DNA from: Cytophagales bacterium WSM2-2
GTDB lineage: Bacteria > Bacteroidota > Bacteroidia > Cytophagales > Cyclobacteriaceae
Length of the DNA: 64,000 nt
Direction of reading: 5' to 3'
NCBI GenBank assembly: GCA_015472025.1
Contig: BNHL01000001.1
Coordinates: 62,001-126,000 of the forward strand
Part shown: piece after piece, positions 27,917 through 38,200 of the stretch
How positions within the stretch are numbered: the first letter of the stretch is position 1
How the letters are laid out: every line of letters starts with the position of its first letter
Program-made: the position numbers and the translations under genes
Notes under the pieces: generated by a model
The model's input: only the letters and a program-made list of their open reading frames with translations
What the model was told of the DNA's origin: nothing
Database searches by the model: none

Positions 27917-28441
27917 ATGAAACAACATAAATACCTGATTGCTTCTTTCGTGATGATCATTGGTTCTGCCTTTGCTTTCATCCAATCCCAGGAATGGAAA
28001 ATTGCCGAAGGATATTCCGTAAAATTTGATGGTGGTGATCCTTCCGGAGAATTCAAAGGATTGAAAGGGACTATCAAATTTGATGAAAAGAATTTGGCCT
28101 CTTCCAAGTTTGATGTGACCATCGATGTGGCAAGCATCAACACAGGCAATGGCATGAAAAACAATCACGCGAAAGGCGCTAATTGGTTTGATGCTGAAAA
28201 ATATCCTACCATCGCGTTCACTTCTTCTTCAATTACAAAAACCGGTGCAGGTTTTGAAGCTAAAGGAACACTCGAGATGCATGGTGTAAAAAAGGAAATT
28301 GTGCTTCCATTCACATTTGCCAGCAACACTTTTTCAGGCAACCTGGAAGTGAGCCGTGCAGATTTTGGTCTTGATGATGGCAAACATCCAAAGATGGCGC
28401 CTACATTAAAAGTGACCATTTCCGTTCCTGTCACAAAATAA
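27917..28441 (+). CDS. YceI family periplasmic protein
   Basis: Predicted 174-residue secreted protein with a signal peptide (YLIASFVMIIGSAFAF) and a YceI lipocalin-like beta-barrel that binds polyisoprenoid-type lipids. Family features are SVKFDGGDPSGEFKGLKG, IDVASINTGNGMKNNH and FEAKGTLEMHGVKKEI. It differs from the tandem yceI pair at 46915-48159 in its SGEFKGL loop and shorter length. The next gene starts three bases later. Confidence 0.9.
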   Translation: MKQHKYLIASFVMIIGSAFAFIQSQEWKIAEGYSVKFDGGDPSGEFKGLKGTIKFDEKNLASSKFDVTIDVASINTGNGMKNNHAKGANWFDAEKYPTIAFTSSSITKTGAGFEAKGTLEMHGVKKEIVLPFTFASNTFSGNLEVSRADFGLDDGKHPKMAPTLKVTISVPVTK

Positions 28442-28444
28442 TTC

Positions 28445-28834
28445 GTGACAAGAACAGTATTTATACAATCACTGGTTGCTGGGATATTGGCTGCGATTGC
28501 GGCCAATATCTACAACCAGATTTATTTTTTCGCCACCCAGGTAGACTACTCGAACTTGGTTAATGTCGTGAGCCTGGTGAGCATCAATCTTATCGTATCT
28601 ATCCTCGCCGGGCTTCTCTACCAACTGTTCTTCATGCTTTTCAAGAGCAAAGGCCCTGTCATTTTTAATTTTGTATACAGTGTCGGCTCGTTTGCCTGTA
28701 TGATCATCCCGATCGCTATCACTCTTCCCCTCTCCACACCGTACCCTGAATTATTTCCGGGACTTGCCGTACCCATGGTTTTCTTCCCTGTCATCGCCTG
28801 GATGACGATTGATCCTCTATTTAAGAAGGCGTGA
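28445..28834 (+). CDS. Small multi-pass membrane protein behind yceI
   Basis: Predicted 129-residue inner-membrane protein with about four hydrophobic segments (near residues 7-25, 42-66, 72-93 and 107-121). The start is GTG, three bases after the yceI stop, giving MTRTVFIQSL. No ATG precedes the first segment, and translational coupling makes the GTG plausible. No family was recognised. Conserved position behind a yceI gene suggests shared function in envelope lipid handling, which is inference only. Confidence 0.65.
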   Translation: MTRTVFIQSLVAGILAAIAANIYNQIYFFATQVDYSNLVNVVSLVSINLIVSILAGLLYQLFFMLFKSKGPVIFNFVYSVGSFACMIIPIAITLPLSTPYPELFPGLAVPMVFFPVIAWMTIDPLFKKA

Positions 28835-28894
28835 TGAAATAAATTTCCGTCAGGGAATAGCAACCGTACTTTCATTTGTGATAAATTACGGGAG

Positions 28895-29764
28895 ATGAAA
28901 GCCATAGAAAGCATTCCGATAAGACACCTAAATGCAAATCAAAAAGAACTGAGTTCTGAGAGCTTTAGCATACGCGATGTCTCCAAGTTACTTGCTGGAA
29001 AAGACATGGTCCAGGAATTTCACAGGCACGATTTCTTTTATGTTCTTTCATTAAAAAAAGGTGCGGGTGATCATGAGATCGATTTTACACCTTACAAAAT
29101 TTGCGACCGCTCTGTTTTCTTTATGCGTCCGGGCCAGGTACATCAACTCAGGCTAAAAGCCGGAAGTACTGGGTACATGATGGGATTTAAGAGTGGTTTC
29201 TACAATCCACGTCACAAAATTTCCAGTCAGTTACTGCGAAGGGTGAGTAACAAGAATTTTTGCCGGTTCGACACCAACGGCTTCGAAAAGATAATGTCTG
29301 TGTTAACTTCTATTTTTCAGGAATACAGTCACAAACGGGAAGAGTATGAGGAAGTCATTAAAGCAAACCTGGTTATTTTCTTTACTGAACTGATCCGGAA
29401 CCGACAAAATCGCGAAAACTCCTTGACTCCGGTTGCCCCATACACACAGGAACGTCTTGACCTGTTTTTAGAGTTTCTGGAGACACATATCTCTAAACAC
29501 AAACAGGTGTCGAACTATGCGGATATGTTGAATCTTTCTCCCTATCAGCTCAACGCAATCACCAAAGCAACATTGGGGAAGACATGTTCTGAACTTATCA
29601 ATGAGGCCATCGTCCTGGAATCCAAAAGACACCTCCTCGCCACGTCTGACCAGGTCAATCAAATCGCCTACCGCCTGGGATATGAAGATGTTTCTTATTT
29701 TATCAGGTTCTTTAAAAAGCATACCGGATATTCACCGGAGACATTCCGGCACAATTCGAAGTAA
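28895..29764 (+). CDS. AraC family transcriptional regulator
   Basis: Predicted 289-residue regulator. The N-terminal half (about 1-180) has a cupin-like sensing domain (EFHRHDFFYVLSLKKGAGDHEIDF; VFFMRPGQVHQLRL). The C-terminal half has the double helix-turn-helix of AraC: NYADMLNLSPYQLNAITKATLGKT and the last signature IAYRLGYEDVSYFIRFFKKHTGYSPETFR. It would bind DNA in the cytoplasm; targets unknown, possibly neighbours. The region between it and the preceding gene is 60 bases. Confidence 0.92.
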   Translation: MKAIESIPIRHLNANQKELSSESFSIRDVSKLLAGKDMVQEFHRHDFFYVLSLKKGAGDHEIDFTPYKICDRSVFFMRPGQVHQLRLKAGSTGYMMGFKSGFYNPRHKISSQLLRRVSNKNFCRFDTNGFEKIMSVLTSIFQEYSHKREEYEEVIKANLVIFFTELIRNRQNRENSLTPVAPYTQERLDLFLEFLETHISKHKQVSNYADMLNLSPYQLNAITKATLGKTCSELINEAIVLESKRHLLATSDQVNQIAYRLGYEDVSYFIRFFKKHTGYSPETFRHNSK

Positions 29765-29851
29765 GTCCCGCTTAACTTCATTTTTGTCCTATCCTGCAGA
29801 TTACGCAAGCCAATACTTTTGTGAATACAAAATCACTAAAAGTAAATCTGC

Positions 29852-30079
29852 ATGAAAACAAAAATGAAACTACTTGCATCATTAAAGATTTGGGTTGCGA
29901 TCTATCCCTCGATCACTTTATTCCTTTACGTGTTTGGCGAAAGATTATCGGTGTTGCCGTTGTATCAGCGAACATTCTTGCTGACGCTTTCACTGGTTCC
30001 CTGGATTGTATTTGTGGGCGTTCCTTTTGTGGACTCCATCATTCGCCTGATCGCTCCTCAAACTGACAAAAAAGTATGA
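29852..30079 (+). CDS. Small membrane protein coupled to a methyltransferase
   Basis: Predicted 75-residue protein with two hydrophobic segments, residues 13-27 ([15 protein letters not shown]) and 43-63 ([21 protein letters not shown]). Its stop overlaps the start of the methyltransferase gene (ATGA, 30076-30079), which supports it being a real, translationally coupled gene. Family not recognised; it resembles small DUF-type inner-membrane proteins. Confidence 0.65.
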   Translation: MKTKMKLLASLKIWVAIYPSITLFLYVFGERLSVLPLYQRTFLLTLSLVPWIVFVGVPFVDSIIRLIAPQTDKKV

Positions 30080-30699
30080 GAGACGCCTGGCTTGAGAAAT
30101 GGAATGAAAAATACAGCAAAGGCGAATATGCCTTTGGTAAACAGCCAAACATCTATCTAAAGGAGCAACTGGAAAAACTAAAAGCCGGAACAATTCTTTT
30201 TCCGGCTGAAGGTGAAGGTCGCAATGCTGTTTTCGCAGCCCGACTCGGCTGGACGGTTTCTGCCTTTGATATCAGTCCTGAAGGAAAAAACAAAGCTCTC
30301 TTACTGGCTGAGGAGAATGGCGTAACGATCGACTACCAGGTTGGCGAGCTGCAGTCATTGAATTACCAGGAGAATCAATTTGATTCCATTGCCCTGATCT
30401 ATGCTCACTTCCCAGCCGATATTAAATCAAAATACCACAAGCTGCTCAACAACTATTTGCGAAAAGACGGCATGATTATTTTCGAAGCATTTAGTAAAAA
30501 CCATATTAACTATAGGCTAAAAAACGAAAATGTAGGAGGGCCAAAAGATCTGGAGTCTTTATTCTCAATTGAAGAGCTAAAATCGGATTTTGAGAATTAT
30601 GAAATCGTCGAGTTAACAGAACGGGAAATTGAATTGAACGAGGGTAACTCCCACAATGGAATAGGCTCTGTTATAAGGTTTGTCGGACGAAAAAAATGA
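30076..30699 (+). CDS. Class I SAM-dependent methyltransferase (TehB/TPMT-like)
   Basis: Predicted 207-residue cytoplasmic methyltransferase. The N-terminus [17 protein letters not shown] is shared with the tellurite-resistance TehB-like and thiopurine methyltransferase-like groups. SAM-binding motif I is [19 protein letters not shown], followed by [15 protein letters not shown] and the later [12 protein letters not shown]. Substrates of this group include oxyanion and thiol compounds, but this one is unknown. It overlaps the small membrane protein gene by four bases. Confidence 0.85.
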   Translation: MRDAWLEKWNEKYSKGEYAFGKQPNIYLKEQLEKLKAGTILFPAEGEGRNAVFAARLGWTVSAFDISPEGKNKALLLAEENGVTIDYQVGELQSLNYQENQFDSIALIYAHFPADIKSKYHKLLNNYLRKDGMIIFEAFSKNHINYRLKNENVGGPKDLESLFSIEELKSDFENYEIVELTEREIELNEGNSHNGIGSVIRFVGRKK

Positions 30700-30713
30700 T
30701 TACCAAATAATGC

Positions 30714-30746
30714 TTTGATGTATATATCAAAAGTAATTTTTTAATA
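30714..30746 (+). terminator. Weak terminator-like hairpin
   Basis: A 6-bp stem TTTGAT/ATCAAA (30714-30719 and 30726-30731) with a 6-base loop, then AGTAATTTTTTAATA. It lies between the methyltransferase and the next gene. The short A/T-rich stem makes it uncertain. Confidence 0.35.
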
Positions 30747-30777
30747 AAAAATGGTAACCAGCTAATTGATAACCCCA

Positions 30778-32148
30778 ATGAAAAAAATCTACCTCCTTTC
30801 TCTGTTTGTATTAATCTCTTTAATTAAAGTTCAGGCACAAGGCAGCGATCTGGCAAACATCGATCCTCAAGCCATGGCCACAGATTCACTGAGCAAAATC
30901 AAGGCCTCCTTTGGTGTTACTACTATTGGTGGCCAGACCTATGCCGGTTTTAGGTTTCAACCAGAATTTCATTTTGGTAAATTGATTGGTTTTGGATTGG
31001 ACGTGCCTGTTCAGTTTAACATTGATACTAAAAAATTCCGCAATGAAGAATTTAAAGGCGGTGTTGAGATAGTCCGCCTCATCCGTTACTTCACTTTGGG
31101 GAGAAAAAAAGAGACTCCAATTTATCTCAGGGCAGGAGATTTGACCGGGGTATCACTCGGGTACGGAACCTTGGTTAATAACTACTCTAACTCGCCCAGC
31201 TTTGAAGCCAGAAAGTGGGGGGTTAATTTCGATTTTAATATAAAAGGGATCGTTGGTGTTGAGGGCATCTACAGCGACATCAAGGGCTTCAACATGACTG
31301 CATTTCGCCCCTATGTCCGCCCGCTGAGAACCACCTCTTTACCCATCATCAAAACCCTGGAAATTGGGGCATCATTTGTTTCTGACAGTGGAAAGAACGC
31401 TGATAGCACTGCCTATTTTATAAAAGAAAATGGAATAAAAGCCAATGCGTTCGATGTAGGCATTACTTTTCTTAACACCGGGTTCATCAAGCTGGTAGGC
31501 TACGGCCAAACAAGTACTCTGAGTATGGTGAAGTCAGATACATTAACCAAATTATTAACTGCCGCTAACCTTACATATGCTAAAGGCGATGGCAAAAGTG
31601 CTGGGCTTTCGGCCAAAATGAAACTTACTAACGCCTTTATGCTTGACGCAAGAATTGAACGGTTATGGTATAGCAATTACTACTTGCCTCAGTTTTTTGA
31701 TGCCATTTATGAAATCAACAAAGATGCAAAAGTCCTTTCCCTTGCGTCAGCCAGATCTAAGCAAGGCATTTATGGAAATCTGGGCATTATAGTATTAAAT
31801 AAATTCAGGATTAATGGAGCGCTTTTATTGCCTGATAAGGTTTCGGCTGAGGCTCCTGCATTGGTTCAAGTTGGTCTTGAAGCGTTTCAATTAGCTGATA
31901 AAATAACCATCAGCGCAAACTACATTAAAGGCAACCTGCAAAATTTGGATGACGCCTTCACGCTGGATCAACGCTCGCTGCTAAACGCCAATTTTGTATA
32001 TCAGCTTACTCCCTATTTCTACATTGGCACTGATTATAAATGGACATTCACCCGTTTGGAAAATGGCACAATTAAAGCTACTGACTACGTCAGACCGTTC
32101 TTCGGGCTTTCTTTCCCTCTCGGGGGTGGAGGCTCTACAACGCGGTAA
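30778..32148 (+). CDS. Predicted outer-membrane beta-barrel protein
   Basis: Predicted 456-residue protein starting with a signal peptide (MKKIYLLSLFVLISLIKVQAQ). The rest alternates hydrophobic and polar residues in many short strands and ends in GLSFPLGGGG, giving a porin- or barrel-like impression; aromatic residues cluster in strand ends such as FRFQPEFHF. No named family was recognised. Four codons upstream (TTG at 30766) the frame is still open, but ATG at 30778 gives a proper signal peptide. It converges with the giant SprB-repeat gene and shares the terminator between them. Confidence 0.75.
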   Translation: MKKIYLLSLFVLISLIKVQAQGSDLANIDPQAMATDSLSKIKASFGVTTIGGQTYAGFRFQPEFHFGKLIGFGLDVPVQFNIDTKKFRNEEFKGGVEIVRLIRYFTLGRKKETPIYLRAGDLTGVSLGYGTLVNNYSNSPSFEARKWGVNFDFNIKGIVGVEGIYSDIKGFNMTAFRPYVRPLRTTSLPIIKTLEIGASFVSDSGKNADSTAYFIKENGIKANAFDVGITFLNTGFIKLVGYGQTSTLSMVKSDTLTKLLTAANLTYAKGDGKSAGLSAKMKLTNAFMLDARIERLWYSNYYLPQFFDAIYEINKDAKVLSLASARSKQGIYGNLGIIVLNKFRINGALLLPDKVSAEAPALVQVGLEAFQLADKITISANYIKGNLQNLDDAFTLDQRSLLNANFVYQLTPYFYIGTDYKWTFTRLENGTIKATDYVRPFFGLSFPLGGGGSTTR

Positions 32149-32163
32149 CTGGCGTGGCACAAA

Positions 32164-32198
32164 TCAAAAGCAGAGCCCCGGAAATGAGAGGGCTCTGC
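32164..32198 (-). terminator. Intrinsic terminator for the SprB-repeat gene
   Basis: A 9-bp perfect stem (GCAGAGCCC at 32170-32178 with GGGCTCTGC at 32190-32198) and an 11-base loop. On the minus strand it is followed by TTTTGATTT, so it terminates the leftward giant gene. It may also slow the rightward transcript. Confidence 0.75.
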
Positions 32199-32247
32199 GA
32201 TTGAAAATATCTAATCAGGCTAAACTATCTCACTAGTTTGGTAGCCG

Positions 32248-35200
32248 TTACTTATTGTTGAGTTGTGACTCTACCAAGCCTCCTTCGAGCGTACCTGTGA
32301 GACTGACGAACTCAACTCTACGGTTGGTTGCTTTACCTTCAACAGTAGCGTTGGTTGCAATCGGCTTAGATTCACCCCATCCTTTTGATTTAAGGCGATA
32401 GTCGCGAATACCGAATTTTATCAGCGCTTGCTTGATCGCTTCCGCCCTGGCTTCAGACAATTTTTGGTTTGCGATTGCATCACCGTCACTATCTGTGTGT
32501 CCTTCAATGCTGAAAGATGTGCTCGGATATTCTTTCATGAAAGTCGCAATCTTATTTATAGTGGTGAATGACTGCGGCTTGATGGTAGCCTTGGCTACAT
32601 CGAACAGGATGTCACGTGTAGAGAACATACCTTTTGAAACCACTTGCTCGAAAAGTGACATCTCATCCGGTGTCGCAACAACGCAACCATTGGCATCAGT
32701 CACTGTCACGGTGTATACACCGAGGGTCAGTTTTGTAATGTCTTCGGTAGTGGCTCCATGGCTCCAACGATAATTGTAAGGTTTCACACCTCCACGCACG
32801 CTAATGTAAATTGCACCACTGGCATCACCGCAGCATTTTACGTTTCTTACCGAGTCAATGTGCAAAGACAAGACATCGGGCTGAGTAACATCGGCATGAA
32901 GCGTTTTCAAACATCCATTGGCATCTGTAATCAATACCGAATAGCTGTCTGCTCTTACATCTTTAATGTCTTCCGTCTTGGCGCTATTGCTCCACGCAAA
33001 TTGATAAGGCTCTACACCACCGGAAACTGATACGTCAATTGCACCGAGTGATTCTCCAAAGCATTTCACGTTGGTGACAGCAGCAATAGTGGCTTTGTAA
33101 GAAGCCGGCTCTTCGATTGTAGCATCAAGCGTACTCTTGCAACCGTTGCCTTCGGTAATGGTCAATTTATAATTGCCGGCAGGCAGGTTGCTTAAGTCCT
33201 CGGTCTCTGCGCCATTACTCCATTTAAATGTATAAGGCGATATACCTTCCAGAACAGTAACGAAGATGGATCCTGAATTCTCACCACTACACCTGATGTC
33301 CGTAATGGCATCAATTGACTTGATGAGTTTGCGCGGCTGGGTAATCGTTGAACTATAGTTTGCCTTACATCCGTTGGCATCGGAAACCGTAACAGAATAA
33401 TCGCCTGCTGCAACATTGGTAACACGCCTTGAAGTCGCGCCTGTGTTCCACAAATAGTTATATGGTTGAAGGCCGCCTTTGGCGCTCACGGCTACTTTCC
33501 CTGTTTCCTGACTCGAGCACGCTACGTTGACCAATGAATCCAAAACAAGCGACAGTTTTGTAGGTTCTGCAACAATGGCGTTGAGATTGGCTACACAACC
33601 ATTGCCGTCTTTGACTTTCACGGTATAATTTCCTGCAATGGTGTTGACCAAATCTTCGGACTTGGCGCCATTACTCCACAGATAACTATAAGGTTGCGCT
33701 CCACCACTTACACTGACATCTACAAAACCCTTGCTTTCTCCGAAGCACTTCACGTTGTGGACCGTGTCCAGAGCTACTGTGAGTTGTACCGGCTGGGATA
33801 CTTTAGCCGTCAGCACGGATGAACAACCTTTAGTGTCCTTTACCGTGAGTTGAAAATCGCCGGCTGGCAAGTCTGTCAGGTTTTGCTTGGTGGCACCATT
33901 GCTCCATGCAAAAGTATATGGTAGTGCACCTCCATTGACATCTACTGAAACACCACCGGTTTTATCACCGAAGCACTTCACATTAACTATGTCTTTCACT
34001 TTTGATTCCAACAATGGAGCACCTGTTATCGTGGCTTTCAGATTTTTGCTACAGCCGTTGGCATCGGTAACCTGAAGTGAGTAATCGCCGACAGCAAGAT
34101 TGCTTACGTTCTTCGTTGTATCATTATTACTCCAGGCATAGCGGTAAGGTTGCTTTCCACCGGCAACTGTCACCTGAACGCCACCCTTTGTTTCACCAAA
34201 GCAATTGTTGTTGATTACTGAGCCCAGTGTAGCTATCAACTCAGCTGGCTCAGTGATGGCTGCACTTAATGACTGAACACAGCCATTAGTGTCCGTGATT
34301 TTCACAGAATAACTTCCGGCTGGCGCTGCAGTTATATCTTTCGATTTGTCTCCATTGCTCCAGGAATATCTGTAAGGGGTAACACCACCCGTAACGTCTA
34401 TGCGAATTTCACCCAGTTTGTCGCCCTTACACAATACGTTTTTGGCTTCTACAATTTTGGCAGTGAACGCATCCGGCTGAGTAAGCGTAGTTTTTATGGT
34501 TTGTTTACAACCTGATGCATCCGTCACAGTCATGGAGTATTCCCCAGCTGCAATATTTGTCAAGTCTTCGGTTGTCTGTCCAGAACTCCATTGGTATTTA
34601 TACGGTTGTTGACCTCCGGTAACTGTAACCTGGATAGCTCCTGTGTTATCACTATTACACAATAGATTCTTGGCAAAATTTAACTGGGCAATAATTGCCG
34701 AAGGTTGAGAAATTTTAACGCTAAGTATCTGCGTGTGACCATTGGCATCAGTAACGGTAACAGAATAATCTCCAGCCACCGTATTGCTCAGGTTCTTGGT
34801 TGAATCTCCATTGCTCCATTTGTAACTGTAAGGGGCAACACCTCCCGAAACATCAATCATTGCATTTCCATTCTTATCATTGGCACACTTGATATCCTGT
34901 GTTGACAAAAGTTTAACAAAGAGTGGTGGCGGTTGTGTGATGGTAGCAGCAATACTTTTCTCGCATCCGTTCGCATCTGTTACTTTCAATGAATAATTTC
35001 CGCCTGGTACAGCAGCAATATCCTGTGTGATCGCCCCATTGCTCCAACTGTATTTATAAGGCTGCACGCCTCCGACCACGTTTACATCCACAGCTCCATT
35101 ACTCAAACCGTATTTTACGATGTTGGTAACTTTAACAACCTGAACATCCAGTAATGAAGGTTCTTTTATCGTGACAACAATTGAAGAGTCACGGCAGCCA

Positions 35201-38200
35201 TTGGCATCAACTATTGTCAATTTATATTTTCCGGCTTTCGTATCGGTAAGATCACGCACTGTCAGCCCGTTTGACCATGAATACTTGTAGGGGTGTGTAC
35301 CACCTATTACAGAAACATTTACCGATCCATTGTCACCGCCAAAACAGGTCACATCTTTTGTAGCAATTACAGAGCTAACCAATTTCAGAGGTTGGTTAAT
35401 AGTTGCCGATAAAGTTTGAGCACAGCCGTTTTTATCAGTTATAGTAACTGTGTATGTGCCTGACCCTACATTTTCAAGATTTTGAGTTACACTGCCGTTG
35501 CTCCATTTAAATGAATAGGGAGTAACTCCACCGGTCACCGCCAAAGGAATAGATCCTGTTCTATCGCCAAAGCAACTGATGTGCTTGACTTCACCCAGTT
35601 TTGCAATCAACTGGGGAGGTTGAGTTACCGATGCGCTTAGAGTTTGGCTACATCCTTTTGAGTCTGTTACTGTAACTGCATAACTGCCGGCAGGAAGTTG
35701 AGCAATGTTCTGTGTGATCGCTCCATTGCTCCACAAGTATTTGTATGGTGCAACTCCTCCAGCTACTGTGATACTTACGGCTCCATTTCTGTCTCCAAAG
35801 CATTGAATATTAACTGAACTCTCCAACTTAACCAGGAGTTCGGCAGGTTGAGTGATTTCGGCTTCCAGTGTTTTCACGCAACCTTTTGCATCGGTCAATT
35901 GAACACTGTATTTACCCGCACTGGCACTTTCGATATCCTGGGTAACAGCGCCATTGCTCCATTTGTACACATAAGGGCCAACACCTCCCGAAACACTAAT
36001 GTCTATTGCACCAGATTTATCACCAAAGCAGGAAACATTCGTAACTGATTTTACGAGGTAATCCACTTTTGTCGGTTGCAATAAATTCGCTTTTACTGTT
36101 TGCGAGCAACCTCCGGCATCAGTAGCAGTAAAGCTATAGTTGCCTGCTACCACATTTGAAAGATTGAGTGTGGTGTCGCCACTGTTCCATTTATACTTGT
36201 AAGGCAAAGTACCACCCGTGACGCGTACAGTCACCGCTCCGGTTTTATCTCCGTTACAATTGATATCATTATACGATTGAAGACTGGCAACCAATTTGGG
36301 TGGTTCGATTATCTGCGCATCGGAAATGGCAGTACAGCCCACTGAATCCTTCACAACGACTGAATAGTTTCCTGCTGCAAGATCGCGGATGTCTTCTGTC
36401 TTTTGATTGTTGCTCCACTGGTAGCGATAAGCACGGACACCACCGGTAACGGTAAGGTCAATCATACCTGATTTCTCACTAAAGCAATTGATGTTGTTAA
36501 CCTTTGTCTTTACCGTTAAAAGCGAGTTTTCTTTTATGGTTACACTCAGGGAGTCTGCGCAACCATCGGCATCTTTAATTTGAACCGAATAACGACCGGC
36601 TTTAACGCCAGTGATGTCTTGTGTATTTGTTCCATTGCTCCATCTGTAGGAATATGGAGTTACTCCACCGGCAACGCTGATATTAGCAGCACCTTTTGCA
36701 TCACCGAAGCAAAGTATATTGTTAATGCCATCTACCTGGCGTGTGAGCTTGGCAGGTTCGGTTATTGTTTTTGAATAATTATACAAGCAGCCGTTCTTAT
36801 CTGTCACTCTAAGTGCATAAACACCTGCTTTAATATTGCTCAGGTTTTTAGATGTATCACCCGAAGACCATGCATATTTATAAGGGCTCACACCACCTGC
36901 TATATTCAGGCTAATTGCACCCGTGCTATTGTCTTTACAGTCAACTTGCTTGATGGCACCTTCACCCAAGGTAAGCGGGCGAGGTTCTGTTATCTGTGCC
37001 GACAATGATTCTGAGCATCCATTATTGTCAGTAACCTGAACACTATAGGCTCCTGACTTTATTCCACGAATGTCTTCCGTATCACTTCCATTGCTCCATT
37101 TGTATTTATATGGGGCGACACCACCTGCCACTGCCAGGTTAAGCGCACCCGTACTTTGGCCATTGCAATTGATGTTCGTGAGATTCTCAAAATTTAATTT
37201 TAGAGCTTCAGGCTGCAGAATGACAGCTTTCAAATCGTTTTCACAACCATTGGCATCTGTAATTTTCACAGAATAATCTCCAAAGGGTACATTAAGTAAA
37301 TCCTGGCTAGTCTGGCCGTTGCTCCAGCGGTAGCGGTAAGGCTGTACCCCCCCTTCTACTTTTATATCAATGGCTCCATTGCTGCCGCTATTACAATTAA
37401 TGTTTGTTGTGGAGACTACTTGTACGTTGAACAAAGGTGGTTCTGATATAGTCGCTTCAACTTTTTGGTTGAACCCGTTTTTATCCGTTATCGTAAGCGA
37501 ATATTTTCCTGCTCCCAGTCCCTTGATGTCTTTAGTTGTCTCACCAGTATTCCATAGGTAAGTATATGGTGTTACACCTCCGGCAACAGACACATTGATC
37601 TCACCCGTCTTGTTGCCGTTACAGGAAATTTGAGTTACGTTATCCAACCGTACAACCATTGGAGTAGGTTGAGTTACCGATGCATTCAGGATTTTAGCGC
37701 AACCGGCAGCATCGTTTACGCGAACGGAGTATGATCCAGCCGTAAGGTTTGTGATATCCTGCTGATCGCTGCCATTGTTCCATTTGTATTTATAGGGAGC
37801 GACTCCACCATTTACATCAATATTGATTGAACCATCCTTACCCCCATTGAACGAAATGTCTTTGGCTTCCACCAGGGCAACGTTAAGTAATGGCGGTTCT
37901 GTGACTTTTGTGTTTACTGAATTCGTACAGCCGTTATTATCAGTAATTTTTACCGTATACTCCCCAGCGGGCACCCCGGTAATATCCTGGGTATTAGCAT
38001 TGTTACTCCATTGATAAGAATACGGCTGCTTACCGCCCAATACATTGATATTAATAGAGCCTCCTATATCTCCGAAGCAGCGGAGGTTCTTGATTTCATC
38101 GAATGTTACTGAAATGGCTGCAGGCTCAACGACCTTAGTTGAAGAAACTTCGGTACATCCTTTTGAATCTTTTACCACCACTTCAAAAACCCCGGCCTTG